From: Streptomyces microflavus
GTDB taxonomy: Bacteria > Actinomycetota > Actinomycetes > Streptomycetales > Streptomycetaceae
Direction: 5' to 3'
Length of the DNA: 64,000 bases
Assembly: GCF_014650075.1 (NCBI RefSeq)
Contig: NZ_BMUG01000008.1
Location: 1 to 64,000 of the forward strand
The notes under the pieces are model-generated. The model had not been told where the DNA came from and made no database searches. It saw nothing but the letters and a program-made list of their open reading frames with translations. Below are positions 50,977 to 59,293 of this stretch, one piece after another. Within the stretch, counting starts at the first letter, position 1, and the number at the start of each line of letters is the position of its first letter. Made by a program: the position numbers and the translations under genes.

Positions 50977-52341
50977 GTGGCAGACCGCACACCCCCGCTC
51001 ACCGTCGACGAGCTCCGCTCACGCGTCGCGGACGGGTCGATAGACACCGTGGTGCTGGCCTTTCCCGATATGCAGGGCCGGCTCCAGGGGAAGCGGTTCG
51101 CAGCCGGGTTCTTCCTGGACGAGGTGCTGGAGCACGGTACCGAGGGCTGCAACTACCTGCTGGCCGTGGACACCGAGATGCGGACCGTCGACGGCTACGC
51201 GATGTCGTCGTGGGAGAACGGCTACGGCGACTTCGGCATGGTCCCCGACCCCGCCACGCTCCGCCCGGTCCCCTGGCACGAGGGCACCGCCCTCCTGATC
51301 GCCGACCTCGCCTGGCACGACGGCAGCCCGGTCGTCGCCGCGCCGCGCCAGATCCTGCGCCGCCAGCTCGACCGGCTCGCCTCGCTCGGCTACACCGCGC
51401 AGGTCGGCACGGAGCTGGAGTTCATCGTCTTCCGGGACAGTTACGAGGAGGCCTGGGACCGCGACTACCGCGGGCTGACCCCGGCCAACCAGTACAACAT
51501 CGACTACTCCATCCTCGGCACCGGCCGGATCGAGCCCCTGCTGCGCCGCATCCGCAACGAGATGCAGCAGGCCGGGCTGACCGTCGAGTCCGCCAAGGGC
51601 GAGTGCAACCCCGGCCAGCACGAGATCGTCTTCCGCTACGACGAGGCGCTCACCACCTGCGACCAGCACGCCGTCTACAAGACCGGCGCCAAGGAGATCG
51701 CGGCCCAGGAAGGTGTCTCGCTGACCTTCATGGCCAAGTACGACCAGCGCGAGGGCAACTCCTGCCACATCCACCTCTCGCTCACCGACGAGAACGGTGA
51801 GAACGTGATGGCGGGCGACGGGCCGGACGGCATGTCCGAGCTGATGCGCCACTTCCTGGCCGGACAGCTCGCCGCCCTGCGCGACTTCTCCCTCCTCTAC
51901 GCGCCCAACATCAACTCCTACAAGCGCTTCCAGCCGGGCTCCTTCGCCCCCACCGCCGTCGCCTGGGGCGTCGACAACCGCACCTGCGCCCTGCGGGTCG
52001 TCGGCCACGGCCGCTCGATGCGCTTCGAGAACCGGCTGCCCGGCGGTGACGTCAACCCGCATCTCGCCGTGGCCGGGCTGGTCGCCGCCGGTCTGTACGG
52101 GGTCGAGCACCGGCTGCCGCTGCCGGAGGCCTGTACGGGCAACGCCTACACCGCCGGGTACGACCAGGTGCCGGCGACCCTGCGCGAGGCGGCCGAGCTG
52201 TGGGAGGCCAGCCCCATCGCCAAGGAGGCGTTCGGCGAGGAGGTCGTCGCGCACTACCTGAACATGGCGAAGGTCGAACTCACCGCCTACGACTCCGCGG
52301 TGACCGACTGGGAGCTGCGCCGCTCCTTCGAACGCCTCTGA
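50977..52341 (+). CDS. glnA4: Glutamine-synthetase-like gamma-glutamylamide ligase (GlnA4-like)
   Basis: A 454-residue GS-fold ligase. Motifs: GTELEFIVF (metal ligand Glu), GNSCHIHLSL (ATP site), YAPNINSYKRFQPGSFAPTA and RCALRV-like NRTCALRVVG, and RFENRLPGGDVNPHLA. It differs from true glutamine synthetase in residues around the ammonium site. In S. coelicolor GlnA4 adds glutamate to ethanolamine. The cluster here (permease, hydrolase, aldehyde dehydrogenase, SDR) supports the same use. The GTG at 50977 has AAGGAGG six bases upstream. The name rests on resemblance and context, not on a direct search. Confidence 0.85.
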   Translation: MADRTPPLTVDELRSRVADGSIDTVVLAFPDMQGRLQGKRFAAGFFLDEVLEHGTEGCNYLLAVDTEMRTVDGYAMSSWENGYGDFGMVPDPATLRPVPWHEGTALLIADLAWHDGSPVVAAPRQILRRQLDRLASLGYTAQVGTELEFIVFRDSYEEAWDRDYRGLTPANQYNIDYSILGTGRIEPLLRRIRNEMQQAGLTVESAKGECNPGQHEIVFRYDEALTTCDQHAVYKTGAKEIAAQEGVSLTFMAKYDQREGNSCHIHLSLTDENGENVMAGDGPDGMSELMRHFLAGQLAALRDFSLLYAPNINSYKRFQPGSFAPTAVAWGVDNRTCALRVVGHGRSMRFENRLPGGDVNPHLAVAGLVAAGLYGVEHRLPLPEACTGNAYTAGYDQVPATLREAAELWEASPIAKEAFGEEVVAHYLNMAKVELTAYDSAVTDWELRRSFERL

Positions 52342-52373
52342 CCACCACCAGCCCCCTTGATCGAGGTCCGTAC

Positions 52374-53756
52374 GTGTCACAGCCCACCCTGGACGTCCTG
52401 AACCCGGCGACCGCCGAGGTCATCGCCACCGTGCCCGCCGCCTCCGCCGCCGATGTGGACGCGGCCGTGGTCCGCGCCACCGCCGCACAGCGCCCCTGGG
52501 CCGCCGCCGCACCCGCCGACCGGGCCAGGCTGCTGCGCCGCTTCGCCGCAGTCGTCGACGAACACATCGAGGAACTGGCCCAGTTGGAGGTCCGGGAAGC
52601 CGCACACACCATCGGCAACGCCCGCTGGGAGGCAAGCAACGTCCGCGACCTCCTCGACTACAGCGCGGGCGGCGCGGAGCGGCTGCTCGGCCGGCAGATC
52701 CCGGTGGCGGGCGGCATCGACTTCACGGTCCTGGAGCCGCTCGGCGTCATCGGCGTCATCGCGCCCTGGAACTTCCCGATGCCCATCGCCGCCTGGGGCC
52801 TGGCCCCGGCGCTCGCCGCGGGCAACGCCGTCCTCCTCAAGCCCGCCGAGACGACCCCGCTGACCGCTCTGCGGCTGGCCGAACTCGCCCTGGAGGCAGG
52901 GCTTCCCGAGGGGCTGTTCCAGGTGCTGCCCGGCGAGGGGCCGGTGGCCGGGAGCGCCCTGGTGGAGCACCCGGGTGTCGCGAAGATCGTGTTCACCGGC
53001 TCCACCCGGACCGGGAAGCACATCATGACCCGGTGCGCGGAGCGCGTGAAGCGCCTCACCCTCGAACTCGGCGGCAAGAGCCCGAACATCGTCTTCGCCG
53101 ACGCCGACGTGGAGGCCGCGGCGGCCGCGACTCCGATGTCCTTCCTGGACAACGCGGGCCAGGACTGCTGCGCCCGGACCCGGATCCTGGTCGAACGGTC
53201 CGTGTACGACCGCTTCCTGGAGCTGCTCGTCCCGGCCGTGGCCGCCGTGGTGGTGGGCGACCCGGCCGACGAGAAGACACAGATGGGCCCGCTGATCTCG
53301 GCCCTCCAGCTGGAGCGGGTGCGGGGCTTCACCGACGGCGTACGGGAAGCCGACGGCGTACGGGCGATTCTCGGCAACTCCCCGGAGGGGCCCGGGTTCT
53401 GGTATCCGCCGACCGTGCTCGCCGGGGTCGCGGCGGACGCCCCGGTGGCCGTCGAGGAGGTCTTCGGGCCGGTGGCCGTGGTGCTGCCGTTCGACGGCGA
53501 GGAGGACGCGCTGCGCCTGGCGAACGCCACCGACTACGGGCTGGCCGGATCGGTCTGGTCCCGGGACATCGGACGGGCACTCCGCGTCGGCCAGGGGCTG
53601 CGCGCGGGCAACCTCTCCGTCAACTCGCACTCCAGCGTGCGCTATTCGACCCCCTTCGGCGGCTACAAGCAGTCGGGGCTGGGCCGTGAGCTCGGCCCCG
53701 ACGCGCTGGCCGCCTTCACCGAAACCAAGAACATCTTCATCAGCACGGAGGCCTGA
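52374..53756 (+). CDS. Aldehyde dehydrogenase
   Basis: A 460-residue ALDH. The Rossmann region contains APWNFPMPIAAWGLAPALAAGN (split) and FTGSTRTGKHI; the general base is in LTLELGGKSPNIVFAD, and the nucleophile is C265 in AGQDCCART, with a second Cys next to it. It oxidises an amine-derived aldehyde such as a gamma-glutamyl-glycolaldehyde or amino-aldehyde to the acid. The GTG at 52374 has GAGG seven bases upstream. It follows glnA4 closely and precedes the SDR in one operon. Confidence 0.92.
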   Translation: MSQPTLDVLNPATAEVIATVPAASAADVDAAVVRATAAQRPWAAAAPADRARLLRRFAAVVDEHIEELAQLEVREAAHTIGNARWEASNVRDLLDYSAGGAERLLGRQIPVAGGIDFTVLEPLGVIGVIAPWNFPMPIAAWGLAPALAAGNAVLLKPAETTPLTALRLAELALEAGLPEGLFQVLPGEGPVAGSALVEHPGVAKIVFTGSTRTGKHIMTRCAERVKRLTLELGGKSPNIVFADADVEAAAAATPMSFLDNAGQDCCARTRILVERSVYDRFLELLVPAVAAVVVGDPADEKTQMGPLISALQLERVRGFTDGVREADGVRAILGNSPEGPGFWYPPTVLAGVAADAPVAVEEVFGPVAVVLPFDGEEDALRLANATDYGLAGSVWSRDIGRALRVGQGLRAGNLSVNSHSSVRYSTPFGGYKQSGLGRELGPDALAAFTETKNIFISTEA

Positions 53757-53761
53757 GCACC

Positions 53762-54547
53762 ATGACCGAAACCTCTTCTGTCTGCCGCCGCCTGGTCGGC
53801 CGCACCGCCGTCGTCACCGGAGCCGGCAGCGGCATCGGCCTGGCCACCGTACGGCGGCTGGCCGCCGAGGGCGCCCATGTCGTCTGCGCCGATGTGGACG
53901 AGGTGAGCGGCAAGGCCGCCGCCGAGGAGGCGGGCGGGCTCTTCGTCCGGACCGACGTCACCGACGCCGAGCAGGTCGACGCGCTCTTCAAGGCCGCGTT
54001 CGACACCTACGGTTCGGTGGACATCGCGTTCAACAACGCGGGGATCTCGCCGCCCGACGACGACTCCATCCTGGAGACCGGCCTCGATGCCTGGCGCCGG
54101 GTGCAGGAGGTCAACCTGACCTCCGTCTTCCTCTGCTGCAAGGCCGCCATCCCCTACATGCGGACCCAGGGCAGGGGCTCCATCATCAACACGGCCTCGT
54201 TCGTGGCCCGGATGGGTGCGGCGACCTCGCAGATCTCCTACACCGCGTCCAAGGGCGGGGTGCTGGCGATGTCGCGCGAGCTGGGGGTGCAGTTCGCGCG
54301 CGACGGCATCCGCGTCAACGCGCTCTGCCCGGGGCCGGTCAACACCCCGCTGCTCCAGGAGCTGTTCGCCAAGGACCCGGAGCGGGCCGCGCGGCGTCTT
54401 GTGCACATCCCGGTGGGCCGGTTCGCCGAGCCGACCGAGATCGCCGCCGCCGTGGCCTTCCTGGCCAGCGACGACTCCTCGTTCGTCAACGCGACGGACT
54501 TCCTGGTGGACGGCGGGATCGCCGGGGCGTACGTCACCCCGGTCTAG
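53762..54547 (+). CDS. SDR family oxidoreductase (3-oxoacyl-ACP-reductase-like)
   Basis: A 261-residue classical SDR: TGAGSGIGLATVRRLA (TGxxxGIG), NNAG at residues about 90-93, and S-x-Y-x-x-x-K as SYTASKGGVLA. It converts an alcohol to a carbonyl or the reverse in the amine pathway. Only 5 bp separate it from the aldehyde dehydrogenase gene. The ATG at 53762 is clear. Confidence 0.92.
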   Translation: MTETSSVCRRLVGRTAVVTGAGSGIGLATVRRLAAEGAHVVCADVDEVSGKAAAEEAGGLFVRTDVTDAEQVDALFKAAFDTYGSVDIAFNNAGISPPDDDSILETGLDAWRRVQEVNLTSVFLCCKAAIPYMRTQGRGSIINTASFVARMGAATSQISYTASKGGVLAMSRELGVQFARDGIRVNALCPGPVNTPLLQELFAKDPERAARRLVHIPVGRFAEPTEIAAAVAFLASDDSSFVNATDFLVDGGIAGAYVTPV

Positions 54548-54557
54548 CACCCCATAT

Positions 54558-54590
54558 GCGCAGGGGGCGCCGCTACTCCGCCCCCTGCGC
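54558..54590. terminator. Hairpin between the SDR and PucR genes
   Basis: GCGCAGGGGGCG and CGCCCCCTGCGC form a perfect 12-bp stem with a nine-base loop that contains the PucR gene's stop codon (54573). It is likely a shared terminator of convergent genes. Confidence 0.75.
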
Positions 54591-55781
54591 CGGTGCTCCC
54601 CGCAACCGCTGCGAGCGGAGCACCAGCAGCATCTCGAAGCGCTGGTCGGGGTCGTCGATCGCGTCGCCCCACAGCTCGCGGATCTGGCGCAGCCGGTAGC
54701 GCGCCGTCTGCGGGTGGATGCCCAGCCGCTGGGCCACCTCGGGTGCGCCGCCGGGCGTCTCGATCCAGGCGAGGAGGGTCTCGGCCAGCCGCTTCGCCGC
54801 GGTCGGGCCGAGGCCGTCCAGCGGGGCGAGGCAGCGGCGGGCGGCCGCGTCGATCAGCTCCCGGGACGGCAGGAGCACCAGCTCCTCCGTGCGCTCGGTG
54901 CAGTGCAGCACCTCGCCCTGCGGCAGCAGGTTCTTCTTGATCAGCTGGACCGCGGTCTCCGCCCAGCGGAGCGAGGTCGCCGCGGCGGCCAGCGGCACCG
55001 GCGGGCCGATCGCCCCGGACCAGCCGGCGGTGGCCCGGCGCAGGGTGTCCGCCCGGCCCGCCGTCTCCGGGTCGGGGATGACGATGCGCGGCTGCTCGCT
55101 CTCCATCTCCAGCAGGATCCCCTGCCCCACCGCCGGGGCCACGGCCTCCCGGGCGGGGCGCATCAGCACGCCCACCGCGATGGTCTCCGGCAGCTCCCAG
55201 CCGACGCGGGCGGCCCGCTCGGCGAGCGTCCTGGCCGAATCACCGCGGGGCTCCACCAGCAGGAGGTCGATGAGCTGGCGCTGGAGGCGCAGCCGCTCGC
55301 TGGCGCGGCGGGCCGCCGCCTCGGCATAGCCCAGTACCGACTGTTCCACGAGGCCGTCCAGATACTCGAATCCCGATTCGGCCAGCTCGTACATGGCGGG
55401 GGCGGCGATGTCGACCTGCTGGCCGATCTCGGCGAACCTGCGCCAGGTGAGCCGGACCCCGAGCCGGTAGACGGCCTGGAGGGAGTCGAGGCTCCGGCCG
55501 TGCAGCCCCTCGCCCCGGCCGAACTCCTGGAAGACCTCCGGCGGCACCCGGGGGTCGCCGGCGCCGGAGGCGAGGTGGCGTACGAAGCCCTCGATGGCGC
55601 GGCGGATCCCGACGAGCGCCATCGGCTCGCCGGACTCGTCCTCGACGAGCTGGAGGTAGGGGTAGTCCTGCCGGATCTCGGTGAGGATCTTCTGGGCGAT
55701 CTCCGGTGCCTCGGCCAGGGCGATGGAGGAGAACCGCTCCACCTTCGACCGGGGCACCTCCTGCCAGGCGCGAGGCGTCAC
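54573..55781 (-). CDS. PucR/CdaR-type transcriptional regulator
   Basis: A 402-residue regulator with an N-terminal sensory region and a C-terminal PucR helix-turn-helix (LAWIETPGGAPEVAQRLGIHPQTARYRLRQIRELWG). The central GGDEF-like fold region (residues about 180-260) is typical of CdaR. It is placed after the amine operon and may respond to its substrate. The GTG at 55781 overlaps the stop of the small upstream gene (GTGA), so both are co-translated. Confidence 0.88.
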   Translation of the reverse strand: MTPRAWQEVPRSKVERFSSIALAEAPEIAQKILTEIRQDYPYLQLVEDESGEPMALVGIRRAIEGFVRHLASGAGDPRVPPEVFQEFGRGEGLHGRSLDSLQAVYRLGVRLTWRRFAEIGQQVDIAAPAMYELAESGFEYLDGLVEQSVLGYAEAAARRASERLRLQRQLIDLLLVEPRGDSARTLAERAARVGWELPETIAVGVLMRPAREAVAPAVGQGILLEMESEQPRIVIPDPETAGRADTLRRATAGWSGAIGPPVPLAAAATSLRWAETAVQLIKKNLLPQGEVLHCTERTEELVLLPSRELIDAAARRCLAPLDGLGPTAAKRLAETLLAWIETPGGAPEVAQRLGIHPQTARYRLRQIRELWGDAIDDPDQRFEMLLVLRSQRLRGAPAQGAE

Positions 55782-55930
55782 GAGCCAGCCGGCGCGGTGT
55801 CGTAGCTGATCAAAGGCGTGTTCGGCTGCTCGGGTGTGGCGTCGAGCAGTGCCACGATGCCGAAGGCGGCACCGAAGGCGAGCGCCGCGGCCACCAGGGC
55901 GGTGGCAGCAGCGGTGATGAGTCTGCGCAT
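55778..55930 (-). CDS. Small membrane protein, DUF2613-like (50 residues)
   Basis: A 50-residue protein: short basic N-terminus (MRRLI), one Ala-rich membrane helix (ATALVAAALAFGAAFGIVAL) and a polar outer tail (TPEQPNTPLISYD). The length and pattern suit actinobacterial DUF2613 proteins. The ATG at 55930 has AGGAG eleven bases upstream. It ends with a four-base overlap to the PucR regulator gene. I assign the family with moderate confidence from pattern alone. Confidence 0.65.
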   Translation of the reverse strand: MRRLITAAATALVAAALAFGAAFGIVALLDATPEQPNTPLISYDTAPAGS

Positions 55931-56023
55931 GGTCGGGTCAGCTCCTTGCTGGAGTCGATCCCCACTCCGTATGGCCGGGCCCCTCCGGCTGGCACACAGT
56001 GTCGACAGTCCATTGACATGCCG

Positions 56024-56053
56024 TCAAGGGCTTGCCTACTGTTCACGCCAATC
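56024..56053 (+). promoter_or_regulatory. Strong promoter of the DUF3068 gene
   Basis: TTGACA (56024-56029) and TACTGT (56048-56053) are 18 bp apart, the best housekeeping-type match in the window. The transcript would start near 56060, with a leader of about 57 bases and AGGAG seven bases before the ATG. Confidence 0.8.
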
Positions 56054-56116
56054 AAGGGCTGACCGGCCCGGGGCCCGTGCACCTCCCGCGAAGAGATTCG
56101 ACCCAGGAGTGCCCGG

Positions 56117-57100
56117 ATGCGCCGCAATGCTTCACCTCTGTCACTGTTTCTGCTGGGTGCAGGGGTCTTTCTGCTCGTACTCGCGCCCCTGCTTGTCTGG
56201 TATGTCCAGCCGCAGGCGAAGCGCACCCCTATAGATATCGATACGACCACGGTCTTCACCGGGACCGGCAGCTACTTCGACACCTCGAAGGTGGAGACGG
56301 TCGAGGGCAAGGAGATCACGATCACCCGCCAGGTGCGCGGGGACGTGGCCGACAGCCTCAAGAGCGGCAACGCCATCTGGGACGTCTCCACGTCGGTCGA
56401 TCACAGCGAGACCCTGCCCGCCTCCGATCCGCGCGACGCCCTCCAGTGGACCCTGGAGCGCTGGGTGACGGACCGGACCACCAATGAGCCGGTCCACTGC
56501 TGCGAGGAGTCCCCGACCTTCGACGGCGAGGCGTATCTGAAGTTCCCCTTCGACGTCGAAAGACGTGCTTACCGCTGGTGGGACGGCACCCTCGGCGGCG
56601 TCGTCCGGCTCGAGTACGCCGGCAAGAAGAAGGTGCAGGGGTACGAGGGGTACGCGTTCAAGGGCACGGTCGAGCCGACCCGGACCGGGGTGCGGCAGGT
56701 GCCCGGCGTGCTCGTGGGCAAGCCCGGTACGCCCCAGATCCTCGCCGAGGAGTGGTACTCCAACAGCGGCATCGAGCTGGTCGTGGACCGGCGCACCGGA
56801 CGCATCATGAACGCGGCGATCGGCCCGAAGAAGACGCTGCGCGCCCCGGGCTCCTCGAAGGACGCGGTCACGCTGCTGGAGAGCGAGCGGGTCGAGTTCA
56901 CCAAGGAGACCCAGCTCAAGCAGGTGGAACTGGCGTCGGCGGACAGCGACCGGCTGGCGCTGCTCTCCGGGACCTTGCCGGCCGGGGCGGTCGGACTGGG
57001 CCTCGTACTCGCGACCGTGGGCATCGTGCTCGTCGTCCGGGGGCGCAGAACGGAGCCGGAAGCCTCGAATACTCACATGATGACGAACTTGCCCACCTGA
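56117..57100 (+). CDS. DUF3068 (PorA-like) envelope protein
   Basis: A 327-residue protein with a membrane helix at each end (LFLLGAGVFLLVLAPLLVWY, residues 9-28, and VGLGLVLATVGIVLVV, 292-307). The middle is an extracellular beta domain with paired cysteines (HCCEESP). This is the layout of DUF3068, a family annotated in actinobacteria as porin-PorA-like. Its role is unknown; it is next to a glycan cluster. The ATG at 56117 has AGGAG seven bases upstream, and the promoter is strong. Confidence 0.85.
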   Translation: MRRNASPLSLFLLGAGVFLLVLAPLLVWYVQPQAKRTPIDIDTTTVFTGTGSYFDTSKVETVEGKEITITRQVRGDVADSLKSGNAIWDVSTSVDHSETLPASDPRDALQWTLERWVTDRTTNEPVHCCEESPTFDGEAYLKFPFDVERRAYRWWDGTLGGVVRLEYAGKKKVQGYEGYAFKGTVEPTRTGVRQVPGVLVGKPGTPQILAEEWYSNSGIELVVDRRTGRIMNAAIGPKKTLRAPGSSKDAVTLLESERVEFTKETQLKQVELASADSDRLALLSGTLPAGAVGLGLVLATVGIVLVVRGRRTEPEASNTHMMTNLPT

Positions 57101-57398
57101 GTTACCGGCAAGTTGTCGCATCGGTGAGTAGCCGGGGGCGTAACCGTGCCGAAAACTGTCTATCCCCACCAAAGCACGGCCCCCGGTCTCTCATCCCTTG
57201 TTCGCGCGCGCCCCACAGCTGCGTTCTCCGTCCTGTACGTGAACCCGCTCGTCCCGATCCGCGAACCGCTCGCCCCGTTCCCGAACCCTCTTCCGTATGC
57301 CCGGCCCCTCCCTTTCCTTCCGCCCCCTCCCTCCCCTCTCCGTCTTCTTCAAGCCCCCGCCCTTCGTCCCCCGCACACCGAGCCGAGTTGGAGCGCCG
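57101..57398. other. Gap with pyrimidine-rich leader
   Basis: No gene is supported here. A period-22 triplet of GAACCCGCTCGTCCCG-like units lies around 57240-57290, followed by a plus-strand pyrimidine-rich tract near 57300-57365. It precedes the glycosyltransferase gene and may be its leader. Confidence 0.5.
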
Positions 57399-58568
57399 AT
57401 GCCCCAGCACGTTCCTCCCCCGCTGCTCCACGCAGCCGCGCCACAGGGTCAGGGCCCGGTCTCCCCCAGGGTTTCCGCCTCCCCCAGACGCATCGTCTTC
57501 CTCGCCCACCGCGACCTGGGCAACCCGGCCGCGGGCGGCTCCGAGCTGCTCGTCGACCAGCTCGCCCTCGGCCTCACCGAAAGGGGCCACGACGTCACCC
57601 TCCTGTGCGGTGGCCGGGCCGCACAGCGGCCCTACCGGGTCGTCTCCGCGGGCTCCCAGCTGGGGCACTACCTCGGCGCGCGCTCCGCGTTCACCCGGCA
57701 GGTCGGCAGCTGCGACCTGCTGGTGGAGGTCTGCAACGGCATGCCGTACCTGGCGCCCCTGTGGCACCGCGGTCCGACCGTGTGCCTGGTCAACCACGTC
57801 CACACCGATCTGTGGGAGATGCGTTTCCCGGCGCCGGTGGCCCGCGCCGGGCGACAGCTCGAACACTGGGCCCTGTCCCGGGCCTACCGGGACCATCTGA
57901 TGATCGCCGTCTCCCCGTCCACCGCGGGCGCCCTGCGTGAGCTGGGCGTTCCGGACGAGCGGATACGGCTGGTGAACAACGGCGTCCAGGAGCCGCTGCC
58001 GCAGAGCGAACGGTCCGCGACCCCGCTCTTCCTGGCGCTCGGCCGGCTGGTCGACTACAAGCGCATCGATCTTTTGCTCCAGCTCTGGGAGCGGGTCCGG
58101 CCGGTCACCGGTGGCCGGCTCGTGATCGTCGGTGACGGCCCCGAGCGGGAGAAGCTGGAGAAGCTCGCCGGTCCGGATGTGGAGTTCGCCGGGCACGTGT
58201 CCGAGGCGGAGAAGCACCGGCTGCTCTGCGCCTCCTGGATGCTGCTGCACCCGGCGGCCGTCGAGGGGTGGGGGCTGGTCGTCACGGAGGCCGGTACCCG
58301 GTCGACGCCGACCCTCGGCTTCGACGTACCCGGGCTGCGCGACTCCGTCGAGGACGGTGTCACGGGCATCCTCGCCCGGGGCGAGTCGTCCTTCGCCGCG
58401 GCCTGGTGCGCGCTGGCGCTGGACGAGGAGCGCCGCGAGGCGATGGGCAAGGCCGCGCGCGAGCGGGCCGCCGCCTACCGGTGGAGCAGCAGTGTGACGC
58501 AGCTGGAGGCCGTGGCCGCCGAGGCGATCAGCGGTACGCGGTCCTGGCCGGCGGGTGCCCGCTCGTGA
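57399..58568 (+). CDS. Glycosyltransferase family 4 (GT-B fold)
   Basis: A 389-residue GT-B glycosyltransferase. N-terminal domain: RIVFLAHRDLGNPAAGGSELLVDQLALGL (split; the GGSE acceptor motif); C-terminal domain: LGRLVDYKRIDLLL, VIVGDGPEREKLEKLA and PAAVEGWGLVVTEAGTRSTPTLGF with the E-x7-E pattern. It transfers a sugar to a lipid or protein acceptor at the membrane. The ATG at 57399 has GGAG five bases upstream. Its stop overlaps the next gene (GTGA at 58565-58568). Confidence 0.9.
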   Translation: MPQHVPPPLLHAAAPQGQGPVSPRVSASPRRIVFLAHRDLGNPAAGGSELLVDQLALGLTERGHDVTLLCGGRAAQRPYRVVSAGSQLGHYLGARSAFTRQVGSCDLLVEVCNGMPYLAPLWHRGPTVCLVNHVHTDLWEMRFPAPVARAGRQLEHWALSRAYRDHLMIAVSPSTAGALRELGVPDERIRLVNNGVQEPLPQSERSATPLFLALGRLVDYKRIDLLLQLWERVRPVTGGRLVIVGDGPEREKLEKLAGPDVEFAGHVSEAEKHRLLCASWMLLHPAAVEGWGLVVTEAGTRSTPTLGFDVPGLRDSVEDGVTGILARGESSFAAAWCALALDEERREAMGKAARERAAAYRWSSSVTQLEAVAAEAISGTRSWPAGARS

Positions 58569-59293
58569 AAGACCCGTCCTTCCGCCGCTCCCTCACCCTG
58601 TTCCGCGCCTTCATGAGCGAGCAGGAGGACCCGGCCTCCGTGTACACCCTGCTGGCCAGGGACGCGGCGGACCAGGTCGAGCGGTACGCACCGCTAAACG
58701 GGAAGGTCGTCGTCGACATCGGCGGCGGCAACGGCTACTTCACCCGGGAGTTCCGGCGGCGCGGCGCGCAGAGCTATCTCTTCGAGCCGGACCCCGGGGA
58801 GCTGGGTGACCGGCAGCCGCAGGGGCCGCGGGACACGGTCGTCGCCGACGGCTATCTGCTGCCCCTGGCGGACGGGGTGGCCGATGTCGCCTTCTCCTCC
58901 AACGTGCTGGAGCACGTCGCGGATCCGCACACCTTTCTCAGCGAGATGGCGCGCGTCACCCGCCCCGGCGGGCTGATCTACGTCTCGTTCACCAACTGGT
59001 ACTCGCCGTGGGGCGGCCACGAGTGGGCCCCCTGGCACTACGCGGGCGCCGAGCGCGCCCGCGCCCGTTACGAGCGGCGCACGGGCCACCCGGCCAAGCA
59101 CCGCCTCGGCGAGAACCTCTTCAGGATCGGCGTCGGCCCGACGCTGCGCCATGTGCGGGGCCGCACCGACGTGGACCTGGTGTCCGCGCGGTCGCGGTAC
59201 TGGCCGGTCCTGCCCGAACTTGTTACCCGGGTGCCCGGACTGCGGGAATTCGCCACCTGGAACCTCCTCCTCATTCTCCGGCGGTGTTCATGA
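58565..59293 (+). CDS. Class I SAM-dependent methyltransferase
   Basis: A 242-residue methyltransferase. Motif I is VVDIGGGNGYFTREF, then LFEPDPGEL, SNVLEHVADPHTFL and VTRPGGLIYVSF. It may methylate a sugar of the glycan made here. The GTG start overlaps the glycosyltransferase stop and the stop overlaps the AftD start (ATGA at 59290-59293), so it is firmly part of the operon. Confidence 0.9.
   Translation: MKDPSFRRSLTLFRAFMSEQEDPASVYTLLARDAADQVERYAPLNGKVVVDIGGGNGYFTREFRRRGAQSYLFEPDPGELGDRQPQGPRDTVVADGYLLPLADGVADVAFSSNVLEHVADPHTFLSEMARVTRPGGLIYVSFTNWYSPWGGHEWAPWHYAGAERARARYERRTGHPAKHRLGENLFRIGVGPTLRHVRGRTDVDLVSARSRYWPVLPELVTRVPGLREFATWNLLLILRRCS

Noticed and set aside
59008..59289. In-frame upstream extension of the AftD-like gene
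   Set aside because: It lies within the methyltransferase gene in another frame; the ATGA overlap at 59290 is the natural start.
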